From contig NC_052399.1 of NCBI RefSeq assembly GCF_009389715.1, positions 13,395,646-13,459,645 of the forward strand: a DNA stretch of 64,000 bases, written 5' to 3'. The notes under the pieces were generated by a model, which had not been told where the DNA came from, searched no databases, and saw only the letters and a program-made list of their open reading frames with translations. Position 1 is the first letter of the stretch. Each line of letters starts with the position of its first letter. The position numbers and the translations under genes are program-made. This document shows positions 1-11,629 of this stretch, in pieces. The DNA comes from Phoenix dactylifera. Taxonomy: Eukaryota; Streptophyta; Magnoliopsida; Arecales; Arecaceae.

Positions 1-1130
1 CTATTTCCAGCGAACCAAACAAGCCCTCGTCCTTTTGGTGATAACCAATATAGTCCTTGCCAAGGGACTGCTAGGGACCCAAATGCAATAGTTTGAGGGG
101 CAGCAGCAGAAATGGAAGGTCCTGAGGAACTTGCCTTCAACTTTTGGCCAGAGTTTGTTTGGGCCACTCAGTGTGGTTAGTGTGAGCTGATTCGATGGAT
201 TGTGTTGTCTGGATAGGCGTGTAATAAATTTGGAATCAATGTTAAAGGGGAAGAGTAATGGAGGTTGGATAATTTGGAAATGTAGGATGTATTTAAAGTT
301 TGTAAAGGTGGAGAGATGGGTTGGCACTTTAAATGTTATGTTTTGCGAGGGAGGGAATTAATGGAGGTCTTTTGGCCACTTCTTTTTAATTTTTGCCTCG
401 TGAGTTATCGCTTGGGAAGTGCATGGGGAGTTAAGACATTGAAGGAAAGTCTTTAGGGCATTTGCTTTTAATATTTTGCCTTTTTCACCTGCAGATTTTT
501 ACAATAATGGGTTTGTAACGTTTGATTGATTGGATTTGACCGGGTTGTGCTGTCTTGGATAGATTTGCTACAAATTTAGGATGAATAATTAATGGAGGTG
601 AAGTGGGTGAAGAGTTGTTCTTGGGGGGCTGTTTACTTATTTTGGAAAATGTTAAACTAATAGCAGTACTAGCTATTTATCCTTAAGAATTAAATTTTGC
701 AACTGTTTTAGATCTAAAGTTCCCTATGGTTTGGTGGGAATCCCTTAAAAATAAAAATTATGGGACACTACCTTTAATTCTTAAGGGTTGTTTGTATGAG
801 TTGCTGCTTCTTTAGTATTACCATTTGTTTTTTTTAATTATTATTTTAAAAAAATAGCATCTTATGGCTAAAATTTCACTTGATTAGTTGAGATTTCTTT
901 GAGTTTGTATTGAATATATATAGAATATACAAGAGTAATTATAGATGAAAAATTAGGAGAAAATTACAGCAGTAATTCAATTTCAAAATTTTAATTTGAA
1001 TGTGAATAGAGAAAAAAATAGAAAAGAAAAAAATAGAAGATTATAATAATAATTTGAATTCGAAAATTAAATTTGAATAGAGAGTTTAAGGTACATTATT
1101 ATTTTCCTCAAACTGAGTATTTGGTTGAAT
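1..1130. other. AT-rich intergenic DNA, no gene seen
   Basis: I see no convincing coding sequence. The first ~30 bases carry a motif (cgaaccaaacaagccct) that resembles the terminal inverted repeat of MITE-like elements elsewhere in the window (34.99 kb, 17.82 kb), so the window may start inside such an element. Segments near 172-260 and 515-600 resemble each other (both pass from a gattggatt/ttggat core to aatggaggt), which suggests an old duplication. The rest is low-complexity AT-rich sequence. Confidence 0.5.
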
Positions 1131-1139
1131 GTAAAGCTT

Positions 1140-4100
1140 AGACTATAAAAACCGAATGCGATTGGAGTAAAGACTTTTGGTGAAGATGTCAGCGATTTGG
1201 TCTGCAAAAGAGATGAATTTGACATCCAAAAGCTTACAACCTACCAATTCTCAGATATAGTGATAGTCGATCTCGATATGTTTAGTTCTTGCATGAAAAA
1301 CTGGATTAAAGATGAGAGAGATGGCAAAAATGTTGTCGCGCCATATTAAAAGAATAGAGTAGAGAGGAATATCTAATTCACGCATAAGAGAATATAACCA
1401 TTATAGTTCAGCAGCAATTTGGGCAAGGCATCGATACTCCGCTTTAGTAGATGATCAAGCAACTATTTGCTTTTTAGCTCTCCAAGAAATAAAGTTCTTT
1501 CATTCCAGGTGACCTCCTCGAAATATCAACTAATTAAGGAAGAGAAGGTATATAATTCACTTTTTCTCTTTATTTCACTAATGAAAAATTAGAGATAAAA
1601 TTAGAATACCAGAGGAGGAAGATCACCATATATAACACAAAATTTTTCCTTCAATTCTTTCTAGTCGAGCTTCTCCTGACTGAGGGTCGAACCTATACTA
1701 ACCTCAACCTAGGAATGCTTGTTTCACTTCCTTGACATAGCCAATTTAGATACTCCATCCCGATATTGACCTAACATGGTTTAGCAATTCAGAAAGGTCT
1801 CATCAGTTTTCTCCTCATATGGCTCGAGAAAAAAGGATTCTAAATTTTTGTATAAGTATATAATGGCAAACGGATCCATAAAATCATGAATTAGACTATG
1901 ATTTGAGTCATTTTTTTATTCTTCCTTGCTCCTCAATCTTTCGTCACAATCCAGTTGAGATATAGATATGGATCCAAAGAGGTCACAAAGTAGCAAATAA
2001 GAAACTGATCCCATTATTATGGATCAAGTTATTAACTATTTCGAACAAATCCTAAAATTTCAAACTATGATAAGTAAGCAAGCCTCTGCTTGAGCTTCCA
2101 AAGATAAAGGGACATAAACAGCCATTTGATCTCCATCAAAGTCAAAAACCAATTCTTCCTAGAAAAGGTCGATCGATGAGTTATTTCTTCTCCTTCATCG
2201 CAACGGTTCTTTCCCGTTCAAGAATTCCTATTTTCATGATCGAATTATTGGTTTCGTCTATCAATAGGGATGTCGGCCCAATTTGCATCCAAGTAAGCAA
2301 CGAGATTTAATGAGCCTGCTCTTAGTTGAAACCCAAAAGTGATGGTGCCTTTGAGAAATCAAAGTATGCATTTGATTGCTACCATATGAGACTCCGTTAA
2401 ATGTTGTAAAAATTGACAGACTAGCTTGACTAAAAAGGCAATGTCTAGTCATGTTAAATTACATATTAGAAGGCTCCAACAATACTCCGATAAAATGAAG
2501 GATCGTCAAAAGGAGAGCTAACCATATGGCCCAACTTTTCAATTGAGTAAGAACTTGAGCATGGTTTGCATCCAAGCATATTGGTGCATTGTAACAAGTC
2601 TGGAATGTATTTGGATTGATGTAGAAAATTTCATCACTCGACCGATCCACTTGAAAGCTAAGAAAGTATGATAATGAGCCCATATCCTTCATCTTAAATG
2701 AATTAGCAAGTTCAATAATGAGCTTGCGAAGAGCAATGTTATTATTGCTAGTGATAATGATATCATCAACAGAAAGGAGAAGATATAATGTAATGTTGCG
2801 ATGATAATACATAAATAATGAAGGATCTAACTGTCAAATAACGAATCCCAACTTCACAAGTTTTGAGCCAAACTTTGCATACCAAGCACGAGGAGCTTGC
2901 TGGAGTTCATAAATTGATTTGCGTATATGACAAATGTGAGTGAATTTTGATGGATCAATATAACCAGAAGGTTGAGACATAAATACCATTTCTTAAAGGT
3001 CACCATATAAAAAGGCACACTCTGCGTCAAGTTGATAGAGTGGCTAATTATGAGTCAAAGCTATTGTGAGAATAATTCTAATTGTAGTATGCATAACAAC
3101 GGGACTCAATGTCTCAATAAAATTAACTCTAGGTTGTTGGTGAAAGTCTTTGGCAACCAAGTGAGGTTTATATTTGTTGATGAATCCATCTAGGTTATGT
3201 TTATTTTGAAACAACCACTTGCAACCAACAACGTTCATGTTGGACTAAAAAGGAATAAGAGTCCAAGTTTGTTGATTCTGAAGAGATGTAAATTCAAGAT
3301 CTATAACATATCTCCACTCCGGACTTTTTAAGACTTGCGTGTAATATGTTGGTTCAATAGAATAGGACATAGTAAGAGCGGTTTGGAGAGGGTGGCGGAT
3401 ATGGTATAGTATTTTGTGCTTGAATATACCCGATTGAGATCGGGTGGTCATGGGATGGGTGCACTGTAGTGGGTTGAGTGGTTGGTTGGTATAGAAGGAA
3501 ACTTTGGTGATGGGGGGTGGCGGTAATGGTGGTGAAAGAGAATCAGGGGAGGGAAGGTGAGAGGTGATCTTATGTTGAGGTGGTGGACTTGGTTCAATTG
3601 GGATGCTTGGGTGGTCATGTGGTGTAGTGGTTGAATTGGATGTTGTTGCCATGAAAGAATTCTAAGATTGATATACTGTACCTACAAGGTGATCTGAGAA
3701 TGTATAATTATTAGTAGCCCAAATAGTATCAATAAGAGTAAGAAGCTAAGGTAACCACATAGAAAGAGAGTCAAAAGCAGAAGTGGGTTTGTGAGAGGTT
3801 GATTAAAATGGTGATATGTTTGAAAAACGAAAGATATGTTCATCAAAGGTGACATGGCGTGATATATATTTTTTTTTCTTTTACTAAATTAAGGCATCTA
3901 TACCCTTTGCGAGCAGTGCTATATCCTAAGAAACAATATTTAATGGATCAATATTCTAGTTTATTGGACTTGTCTAATCAAAGCCAAGAAAAACATAAGC
4001 AATCGAAAACTCGTAAATGGGAATAGTCCGGTGATTTTTGAAAAAGTTACTCATATAGCAAAATTTTGCGATGAGAAACAATAGGCCTTCGATTTATTAA

Positions 4101-4350
4101 ATATATTACAGTAAAAAATGCTTCTAATCAGAATTTTGGAGGAAGAGATGCATGAGCAAGTGTAAGTCCGATTTCAACAATGTGATGATATATTTTTTTT
4201 GACAACACTATTTTGTTCTAGAGTATAGGGGCAAGAAAATTGGTGCATTATGCCATGTAAAGACAAAAAATGCTTAAAAGTATTGCTTTTGAATTCATCA
4301 CCCCCATCGGAATGAAAGATTTAAATTTTAGTATTAAATAAATTTTTAAC
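1140..4350 (-). mobile_element. Degenerate Ty1/copia pol remnant
   Basis: Read on the minus strand, the segment gives copia-type pol pieces in the expected order. Integrase-end fragments lie at ~4.35-3.7 kb. A linker and pre-RT region follow at 3652-3245. RT start occupies 3238-3044, with a GCKWLF...KYKPHLVAK pattern equivalent to the usual GCKWVF...YKARLVAKG. The RT core lies at 2812-2459 with VDDIIITS in place of the catalytic YVDDMIITG box. RNase H begins at 2452-2261. RNase H ends at ~1500-1150 with HARTKHIEID and FADQIADIFTK. Frames are interrupted by stops and shifts throughout, so it cannot encode a working polyprotein. No gag or LTR pair was recognised, which suggests an old, truncated insertion. 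Roughly 750 bp (about 1508-2255) interrupts the RNase H part. Confidence 0.85.
1508..2255. other. Unidentified insertion within the copia RNase H remnant
   Basis: The RNase H homology stops near 2260 and resumes near 1500, so about 750 bp looks inserted. At its low-coordinate end, about 1511-1629, a short hairpin-like pair (ggtgacctcctc versus gaggaggaagatcacc) is visible. No coding potential or target-site duplication was established, and the boundaries are approximate. Confidence 0.35.
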
Positions 4351-5239
4351 TTGTGCTTTAAAAGAGACAAAAATACCTGTGTATTGCTCGAGGTCCCTTA
4401 TTTTTTTCAACATATGAGCAGGTTAACTTGCGTTACTTGCAACAATCCATACAAGTCCCTGGCAACTGAACCAAGTGACCTAAGATTGAATCTTAATTAT
4501 CTTTACCAAGGTTTGAGGGATTATGGAAGAGGGCTCTACCACCCATTGTGTAGCTCATTGCATGCAGGCCAGCCATTCTACCAAAAAGAAATATGCATCT
4601 CTCTTTTAATAATATAGTTTAATGTGATTATATTGATAGCACAATCTGATAGACATTGTTTGCAGACACTAAAAGCCATATATCTTCATATTATTACTAT
4701 TTCAAATAATTTTGTCATCAACTTTTTGAATATATCTGCATTACTATAATCCAAATATCACATTTTGATTACATTAATAATTGGCTTCTATCTTTTTCAA
4801 ATCTTTTGAATTTGTAGTGTGTACAATTTTGATGATTTCGAATGAAGTTGTCTTAAAACCATTTTATAGTACATGGTTTGTTCGATGTGCCCTTTTTCAA
4901 TTTTTTTTTTTTCTTTCTTGAGAATATGGCCGATGGTAATTTCGAGCTAAGATGGTTATTTGTTGGTTAGAATGTTTTCGAGTCCATTGCATTTAAATCT
5001 TTTAGATTTTTTTTTATTTTCTTTTTCTTTTCTTAGGAAATAGAATGGTAGAAGTCCGGCCGAAAAATGAGAGCGAACTTGAGGCTAAACCCCAGATATC
5101 ATCTATCAAAATTTTAGCAACAAGGGGAATTTTCCAAGGATAGGATGCATGAGAGGTCCTTTCAATAGGACCACGTAAAGCAAAGTAGAAGCAATACTTC
5201 CCACTTGAGAGAGGAGGCTTGTAGAGATCCACACGTTTC
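4351..5239. other. Intergenic stretch between copia remnant and DUF7734 gene
   Basis: This is AT-rich sequence. Open frames here (an 88-residue frame at 4351-4617 and a minus-strand frame at 5014-5289) match no family I recognise. The promoter and 5' UTR of the gene starting near 5.27 kb should lie in its last few hundred bases, but no clear TATA box was assigned. Confidence 0.4.
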
Positions 5240-5275
5240 ATGCGGATAAAAAATGAGAAGCCCACGTCACACGTC

Positions 5276-6726
5276 ATGATCTTATCCATTCATCATCCCA
5301 GCCTCCAACGCCAACTCCTCCCACCAATGCTCATCCACGCTGCCCTCTCACCAGTGCACCACCCATGGCTCCTGTTGCTGGTGAACCAGAACAACGTTAC
5401 TGCCCAAAAGGTGGTGCCAATGGCCGGTTTTCGGCACCGAAGGCCTTCGGAGGTGCACCGGTGCCGGAGGGCGGAGCGTGGCTCATGCAATGCAAGAAGG
5501 AGAGTAAGATATGAAGATGATGAGATGGAGGGTGAGGACTATGGGCGCAATTCAGAGATTGAAATGCTGGAAACTTACAGCCAGTCGGCTAGAAATCAGG
5601 CCCTCTTGGTGCGAGCCACTGTTGATGGTGAAGAGGAGGTGGTGCTAATCTTTAAGGTAGATATAATAGTGTCTTCCTTCAATGGATTGGGATTTGCCTG
5701 ATAGTTCTTTTTAGTTTTATTCTCTTAGAATCATCACATTTATGGGAAAGATTTAAGAAAAGCTCACTGTAGCAGCAGATGTAGGCCTTGGTATTGACTA
5801 GAAATAAATTTATGAAGTTAGCGAAATCAAGAAAAATGCTTTAGTAACTCAAAAGGTCACTCGACTGGTGTGGTGTGTTCGAATTTCTCCTTTTGAATTG
5901 GCATCTCCAAGTGCTCCTTTAATGAAGCAAAGTGATTGGTGGAGGATACCTGAGTGATTTTTTTTAGTAGCTACGGTAGCATTGCACTATAATTGTACAG
6001 GACATTTTATTGAAAATTTCGTGGGTGTGCTATATATAGGTTTAAAAATATTATTAATAATCATAAAATAATATGGACATATATTCATACTACTCATATT
6101 TCTTGCTTCTATTGCTTCGATAGAGTTATACCATCATAATTGAATAAGATGTTTTTTTTATAAAAAAAAAGTTCTATGCTTGTAACCTTATACAACCAAT
6201 TTTAACTGTTATTTCATTGTAATTAACAATCGGTAGGTGACTGGTCCAAGCTAATAAACTCATGTTGCCATTATTAATTAGTCAGTGTAGGACTATGACA
6301 CATGGTCAAGCTGTGGCCGAGAAAATGCAAACTTTTAGTAGGCCCAACTCTAGATAATATAAAATCATGCCCATGGACTTGTTAGCAACCTTGATGATTG
6401 GTGATGTTTTTGGTTTTCACTCTTGCATATCCTTGAAGTGGATGCTTTCATGCAGTGAATCTTTGGCCTTATCATGATTTTGTGTCCCCTAGAGCTGAAT
6501 AAGGTAGGGAAGATGCTGATGATTGTAGGATATTGGACTCATGCAGGGGTTCTCATCTTGTTTAAGCTCCCGAACTGCATCAGACCCATCGAAGAGTGTT
6601 CTTCCAGGCAAGGCAGTCATCCAATCCATCGATGTTATCAAGGGTCCATTTGATCCTTGCAACATTGAATATCTAGAGAAGAACTTGACGTGGGAGGCCT
6701 TCAAAGCTCGTCTCCAATCTAACTAG
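5276..6726 (+). CDS. DUF7734-family protein, probably plastid-targeted (2 exons)
   Basis: Exon 1 is 5276-5656 (donor GT at 5657), exon 2 is 6547-6726 (acceptor AG at 6545-6546, stop TAG). The 890-nt intron lies between codons (phase 0). The spliced frame gives about 186 residues. Residues ~1-70 are basic, proline- and serine-rich and poorly conserved, as expected of a chloroplast transit peptide. The remainder is compact and conserved in style: RVRYEDDE, an acidic stretch with ETYSQSARN, ALLVRATVDGEEEVVLIFK across the splice into GFSSCLSS, then GPFDPCNIEYLEK near the end. I recognise this as the plant DUF7734 type, whose biochemical role is unknown to me. An in-frame ATG at 5240 would add 12 residues; I chose 5276 because it opens a more transit-like leader. 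The N-terminus is the least certain part. The gene appears intact although flanked by transposon DNA. Confidence 0.75.
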
Positions 6727-7379
6727 CTTCAAGTTTTTCGTTAAGTATTAAAGGAAAAAATATTGGCAGCCGTACATCTCATATACAAATTGCACTTAAA
6801 TTTAGATCTTGACTTCTTTTTCGATGATCCTTTCTCTGGTTTTGAGTTCCTGAGGGCTTTCAAAAGAATTACTCGGAATTCTAATTCGGAAGTTTCCCAT
6901 TTGATCTTTGATACTGCAGTTAATACTACAGCTTTATAGCCTTTTTTATACCTGCAATTAATACTGCAGTTAATATTATACATCTTCCATCTCCTCTGCA
7001 ATGAATTCTTGTTTTCTTTTTATCCTAGAAATTGCGACTTTTTGAAATTTCTTAACAGAGTTGACTTAATTTTTAATAAAATACATTCTTAAAATAAAAA
7101 TAATCTCTATACGTAATGGAACTTTATGAAACCATCTCTCTTAAATATGATAATTTATTTTTTTTCTTCCTAATATTTTTTTTTTGGCTAAAATGAATGT
7201 ATCGTACATTACAGATACGGATACAGTTAAAAAAAACAAAAAATAATAGATACCGGAGCGCACCAGATAAGCCACTCTCTCCCATCCAAAAAGATCCTAG
7301 AGTGCTCCCAAAAAGTTTGAATAAATCCTATTATATGCTCGCTTTGCAGCTATCATCTCGCTCTGCCCTTCCTCTTTTT

Positions 7380-7560
7380 TTTTGGTCAAAAATAGGAGGG
7401 GAGGGGGAGGGGCAGAACCTCACCCACGTAGCAACCCTCACTTAGCCCTTCTTCCACCAGAAAATGTTCGATGCGGATTGCAAGTTTTCGCGTGCCTTCC
7501 CCAATTCGTGGAAAACTCCACTGGACCATCCACGTATGAGTACGTCACCCTAGTGCCACC
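7380..7560 (-). repeat. Dispersed repeat, inverted relative to 28225-28395
   Basis: The reverse complement of this segment aligns by eye with 28225-28395. Shared blocks include atcgaacattttctggtg, a gttgctacg(t/c)gggt block, and the stretch around the tactca(t/c)acgtgg motif. Both end near a poly-A run. This looks like two old copies of one non-autonomous element; its class is not determined. Confidence 0.6.
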
Positions 7561-7902
7561 TCAGTACTGATGGAAGAAAAGCATATCCACACAGAGCCAT
7601 CCAGGCGTGGGGTATGCGGTCCCCTGATTTAATCAACATCTGTGTATTTCGAACCCGAACAACTTGGATGAAGTCCAAGCCTCCTGTTCTTTCTTTTTTT
7701 TCTTTTCTTTTTTTTGGTTTTTTGGGTGATACACATATGCACATACAATGTGCAAAACAGTGGTGCCAGTGAAACGAGAAAAGCAACAGAGCACAGCGCT
7801 ATGCAGCATCAGTAATTGTCCTCATTTTTTTTATTATTAAAAATAAATAGAAGGAACGAAAGACAAAATAACACAAAAAAAAACATAAATCTATGAGAAA
7901 AG

Positions 7903-7904
<2 letters not shown>

Positions 7905-7953
<49 letters not shown>
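7905..7953. repeat. (AG)n microsatellite, about 24 units
   Basis: Uninterrupted AG dinucleotide run of about 49 bp. It explains the long serine-leucine frame on the opposite strand, which is not a gene. Confidence 0.97.
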
Positions 7954-7957
<4 letters not shown>

Positions 7958-8549
7958 CTATTAAATGGTCAACAACGTGTGAGTGTTGAAATAATTCTTC
8001 TTTACGCAACGATGTGCGAAATGCCAGGGAAACGTACATTTCTCCCTTTAACGTAAGTTTTGGAACGCAAATATATCTAAGTCCAATGTAGTGTTTCTAC
8101 GTTCCACCAACGTAGTGGCACGAGGCTAGCTCCAACACTAATCCTACTCGCTCATCAGGCTCCAATCACTTCATTTCACATCCTCTGTAAGAAGCGATGC
8201 GTTGTCCATCTAAGCAGACAATGTTTAATGCAAAACACGCATCTCAGAGGATTCTGGCTCGCAGCATTACTGCATACTCGCTCCTTTGATAGATAGAGCC
8301 GTGCCTAAAAAAAAGCCCATCTAGAATGGAGTGAACGCCTGCGTGAGGTTGATCGACATGGGTTTTAGGTATGGGTGATATGGGACAAACAGTAAGAACA
8401 TCAAAGTGATCCTCTCTAATGGCTTTGTGCTTTTTGATGCCCACAACAGGCATTGGGAAGACATGTTTGGCTTTGCTGATGACTGAATTCATAAACTTCT
8501 GAATCCTCCATGACCTTTTATAGGTTAAACGTAGGTTTATCATTTGCTT

Positions 8550-8924
8550 CCCGTTCATGAACTCAAAGTTTCGAGAAGGAGCTCCAATTTAATGTTGCTT
8601 ATTGGTTGTTTTGGAAGGTTCGAGAAAAGACTCAATCCGGTGGGCATGCATATGGATGTATTTGCTGGTGATATAGATGGGTGATTTTATTTATTTTATT
8701 TTAGAGAAGTTGATGGATTCATGAAAATATACTTCTTAGAAATTTATAGCTGTTATTTTTTTATCCATGAACTCGAAGTTTCGAGAAGGAGCTTGAATTT
8801 AATTCCATGTAATGGCATGGCCTTTATTTGGAAGGTTTGAGAAAGGCTCAATCCGGTGGGTGTGCATACAACTATAGTTGCTAGTAATATAGATGACTGG
8901 TTTCATTTGTTTTATTTTAAATCG
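8550..8924. repeat. ~208-bp tandem array, left part
   Basis: Units share the blocks tcgaagtttcgagaaggagct, aggttcgagaaagactcaatccggtgggtgtgcata and the tttgttttattttaaat end. The landmark gactcaat (or variant) falls at 8629 and 8845 here. The array resumes at 16388 beyond the gypsy-type element. If the element and one TSD copy are removed, the spacing across the junction is about 200 bp, so the element landed inside a pre-existing array. Confidence 0.85.
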
Positions 8925-10122
8925 TGTTGGGGGAAGAACCCCAAGCCATACATTCACGGAGGCGCTCGGCCGAAGAGCGCCAGCCGGAAAGTTGCTCGGC
9001 CAAAGAGTGCCGAACGGAGAGCTGCTCGGCCAAAGATCGCCGACCAGAAAGCTGCTCGGCCAAAGAATGCCGACCAGGGAGGCGCTCGACTAGAAGGCGC
9101 CGACCAGAGTGCGCGCCAAGAGGTGCCCAACCAAAATAAGCTGCTCGGTTAGAAAGTGCCGACCAAAGACAGCGCCGAGGCGCTCTGCTAGAAGGTGCTC
9201 GCCTAAAGGGCGCCGACCAGGAGTACTCAAAGCAGCCCCGCCACAGGGCGCCCCATTGGGCGATCAGCTCGGCTCGGCACCCTTGCCGAGCCGATGCCTT
9301 AACCAAATGTTCAACCTCCGCCTAAAGTCCAAGGGACTTGACAACTCCTACGGCTTGCGACCTGCCACTATCTCCAAGCCATCAAGGCATAAGATCTCCT
9401 CAGGCGTTCGGCACGACCTGCCATTAATGCATGAGACTCCCTCAAGTCTCCGATGCACTCAGGCATTTAATGAATACGGCCCAAGACGATCTCCGGATCA
9501 CTGAACCATCAGAACGTATGGCTCTCCCTGACCGCCGGTTCATTCGGTAATAAATGCATTTACCATCCACGGACCCCAGGCCCACCACAGCCGGCGGTTC
9601 AACCACTCCAACAGGTCCGATCGACCGTGACAACTCCCTGATTCCGGTCTGATCCGGTCCCGTTCCCCATTACGCCATTAATGGGCCAAATCGTGCCCAA
9701 TTATTACAAAACAGGACAAACCTCCTGTCACCTCCCAGGTAACAAAAATCCTCCTATAAAAGGAAACCTGGAGGAAAAAGGGAGGGAGGACCAAAAACCA
9801 GAGAAAAAACCCGGAGCTGGAGAGAACCCTCCTAGACCGGGGGAAAAAGGAAGAAAACAGCACAGACACAATTGAACACGAGATTCTCTTTGTCTTCTCC
9901 ACATACTCTCTCCCCTGCTCTCTCCACATACTTGCCCCCTCTGACTTAGGCATCGGAGGGCCGGCGCCGGGGAGCCCGGCCACCGGTTTTCTTTGCAGGA
10001 CTTGCACACCCCCCCGCAGCGGAGGACGCAGCCAGCCGGCGCACCGCCGTCCGCCCCCTGCAGCAGCGGAGCTCCTCCTTCCCCGGCTTCGCGGCGGCCC
10101 CCGGGTCCAATTTCCAGCAACA
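8925..10122 (+). repeat. 5' LTR of the gypsy-type element
   Basis: It is 1198 bp with TG...CA ends. Its first 300 bp contain imperfect ~31-bp repeats built on gctcggccaaag...gccgacc. A TATA-like tataaaagg at ~9756 followed by a purine-rich leader is a plausible U3 promoter. Short open frames on both strands recur in the 3' copy and are LTR sequence, not genes. Confidence 0.95.
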
Positions 10123-10140
10123 GTTGGCGCTAGAGGAAGG
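10123..10140 (+). other. Primer-binding site of the gypsy-type element
   Basis: The sequence gttggcgctagaggaagg directly abuts the CA end of the 5' LTR. Elements of this gypsy group commonly have a PBS beginning tggcgc. The tRNA species was not determined. Confidence 0.6.
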
Positions 10141-10156
10141 GCCCGAGTTCGCTACC

Positions 10157-11629
10157 ATGAAGCTAAGAAGCAAAGGGGCTTCCAACGCCTCTCGACGTCC
10201 TCCACCAAGCCCAGAATGTTCCGTTCGGAACTCACCACCCCCGGTTGAGCCAGCACCTCAAGTTCAACCGGAACAATTTGATGCCCTGGTGCAGCAAGTG
10301 CAGGCGTTGGCTACCGCCGTCCAAAGCTTGCAACCCAGGGGCATCCCAGCAGCACCGCCTCCCCCGGCTCCAGTTCAACCGGAGCCCCCTACAAGCGGGC
10401 TTCCTCTTCGAGGTCAGGACTCTCAAGTCCAGGCCTCCCTCTGGAGAGAGCACCCAGTCAGAGATCACGGAGGCTGGCCACAGCCTTCAGAAGCTGAGTC
10501 GGTTCCAGGGCAACCTGCACCCGGAGGAACCGCTGTAGCGATCCTCCAGAATGATGAACTCGACAAGAAGGTCGAAAAGCTGGAGCGCCAAATCCAGGCA
10601 CTCCACGGGAGAAAATCGAGATGTAACGGCGACTTCGAGTTCAATACGAAGTCGCCCTTCTCCCAGGAGATTGAAGATGAACCGGTTCCCCTCCGGTTCA
10701 AGATGCCCCAGGTGGAGCCTTACAACGGCAAGGCAGATCCCTTTGACCACCTGGAGAGTTACCGGGTCTTAATGGCCCTACAAGGAGCCTCGGAAGCCAT
10801 GATGTGCAAGGCTTTCCCAGCAACGCTCCGAGGACCGGCCCGGCTTTGGTTCACCGGGCTGAAGCCGAGTACTGTCTCCTCCTTTGAGCAGCTCGGCAGG
10901 CAGTTTGCCAGTAATTTTGCCGCTAGCCAGCCCCAGCGGCGGACGTCGGACTCCCTCCTTGACATCAAACAAGAGGAGGGAGAGTCCTTCAAGGAGTACT
11001 TGGATCGGTTTACTGCCGCAACATGGGAAGTCCGGGAGCTGGACCAGTCAATCACCATGTCGGCACTAAAGACTGGAGCCCGGTCTTACAGGTTCCTCTT
11101 CTCTATCGAGAAGAACTTCCCTGTGGACCTCACCGAAATGTTGGCCCGAGCTCGCAAGTATGCCAAGGCTGAGGAAGCCATGGCCTCTCGGCGGGAGGAA
11201 GCCGAACGACCTGCCAAGATGCAGAAGAAGCACCAGGAGCACTCCCAACCAAGTAGCAGATTCCCCTGGCATGAGAAAGAGCCTCCTTGGCCCAAGAGCC
11301 TAGCTCGCCCGGGATCTCCCCTCCAAAAATTTCAAACGTACACTCCTCTCACATCCACCCGAGCAGAAATCCTCATGGAGATTGAGGGTCGGGGCTACCT
11401 CCGACCTCCATTGAGAATGCGTCCGACAGAGTCGCGGAAGCACTCGAAAAAGTACTGCCGCTTCCACCGAGATCGCGGCCATGATACGGAGGATTGCTAC
11501 GAGCTTCGTGATGAGATCGAGGCACTTGTCCGCCGAGGTCGGTTGAGTTATTTTGTCCGTGATCATGCCTACAGGAGAGAGCCCGAGGAACAAAATCCAG
11601 TGCCGCATAAGGAGCAGAATGACAACTGA
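10157..11629 (+). CDS. Gypsy-type Gag protein, intact
   Basis: This is a continuous frame of about 490 residues from an ATG in a good context (gctaccatga); the frame is open upstream to the PBS but has no earlier ATG. The N-terminal ~170 residues are proline- and glutamine-rich. A Retrotrans_gag-type core follows (about residues 175-350): PYNGKADPFDHLESYRVLM, ALLCKAFPATL-like FPATLRGPARLWF, and KQEEGESFKEYLDRF. Near residue 435 a zinc-knuckle-like CRFHRDRGHDTEDC is seen, the form usual in Tat/Retand-type gag. Gag packages the element RNA in virus-like particles. The frame ends without the usual continuation into protease, consistent with loss of pol. Confidence 0.88.
   Translation: MKLRSKGASNASRRPPPSPECSVRNSPPPVEPAPQVQPEQFDALVQQVQALATAVQSLQPRGIPAAPPPPAPVQPEPPTSGLPLRGQDSQVQASLWREHPVRDHGGWPQPSEAESVPGQPAPGGTAVAILQNDELDKKVEKLERQIQALHGRKSRCNGDFEFNTKSPFSQEIEDEPVPLRFKMPQVEPYNGKADPFDHLESYRVLMALQGASEAMMCKAFPATLRGPARLWFTGLKPSTVSSFEQLGRQFASNFAASQPQRRTSDSLLDIKQEEGESFKEYLDRFTAATWEVRELDQSITMSALKTGARSYRFLFSIEKNFPVDLTEMLARARKYAKAEEAMASRREEAERPAKMQKKHQEHSQPSSRFPWHEKEPPWPKSLARPGSPLQKFQTYTPLTSTRAEILMEIEGRGYLRPPLRMRPTESRKHSKKYCRFHRDRGHDTEDCYELRDEIEALVRRGRLSYFVRDHAYRREPEEQNPVPHKEQNDN

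Larger units (their letters stand above)
6727..8549. other. Intergenic, repeat-bearing, no gene seen
   Basis: This holds the 3' flank of the DUF7734 gene, a dispersed repeat (7380-7560) and an AG microsatellite (7905-7953). A 104-residue minus-strand frame at 8244-8558 resembles nothing I know and overlaps the start of the 208-bp array. I see no supported gene. Confidence 0.45.

Noticed and set aside
8917..9306. 129-residue minus-strand and 131-residue plus-strand frames in the gypsy-type LTR
   Set aside because: They recur in the 3' LTR and result from the ~31-bp GC-rich repeats in U3. No homology was seen.
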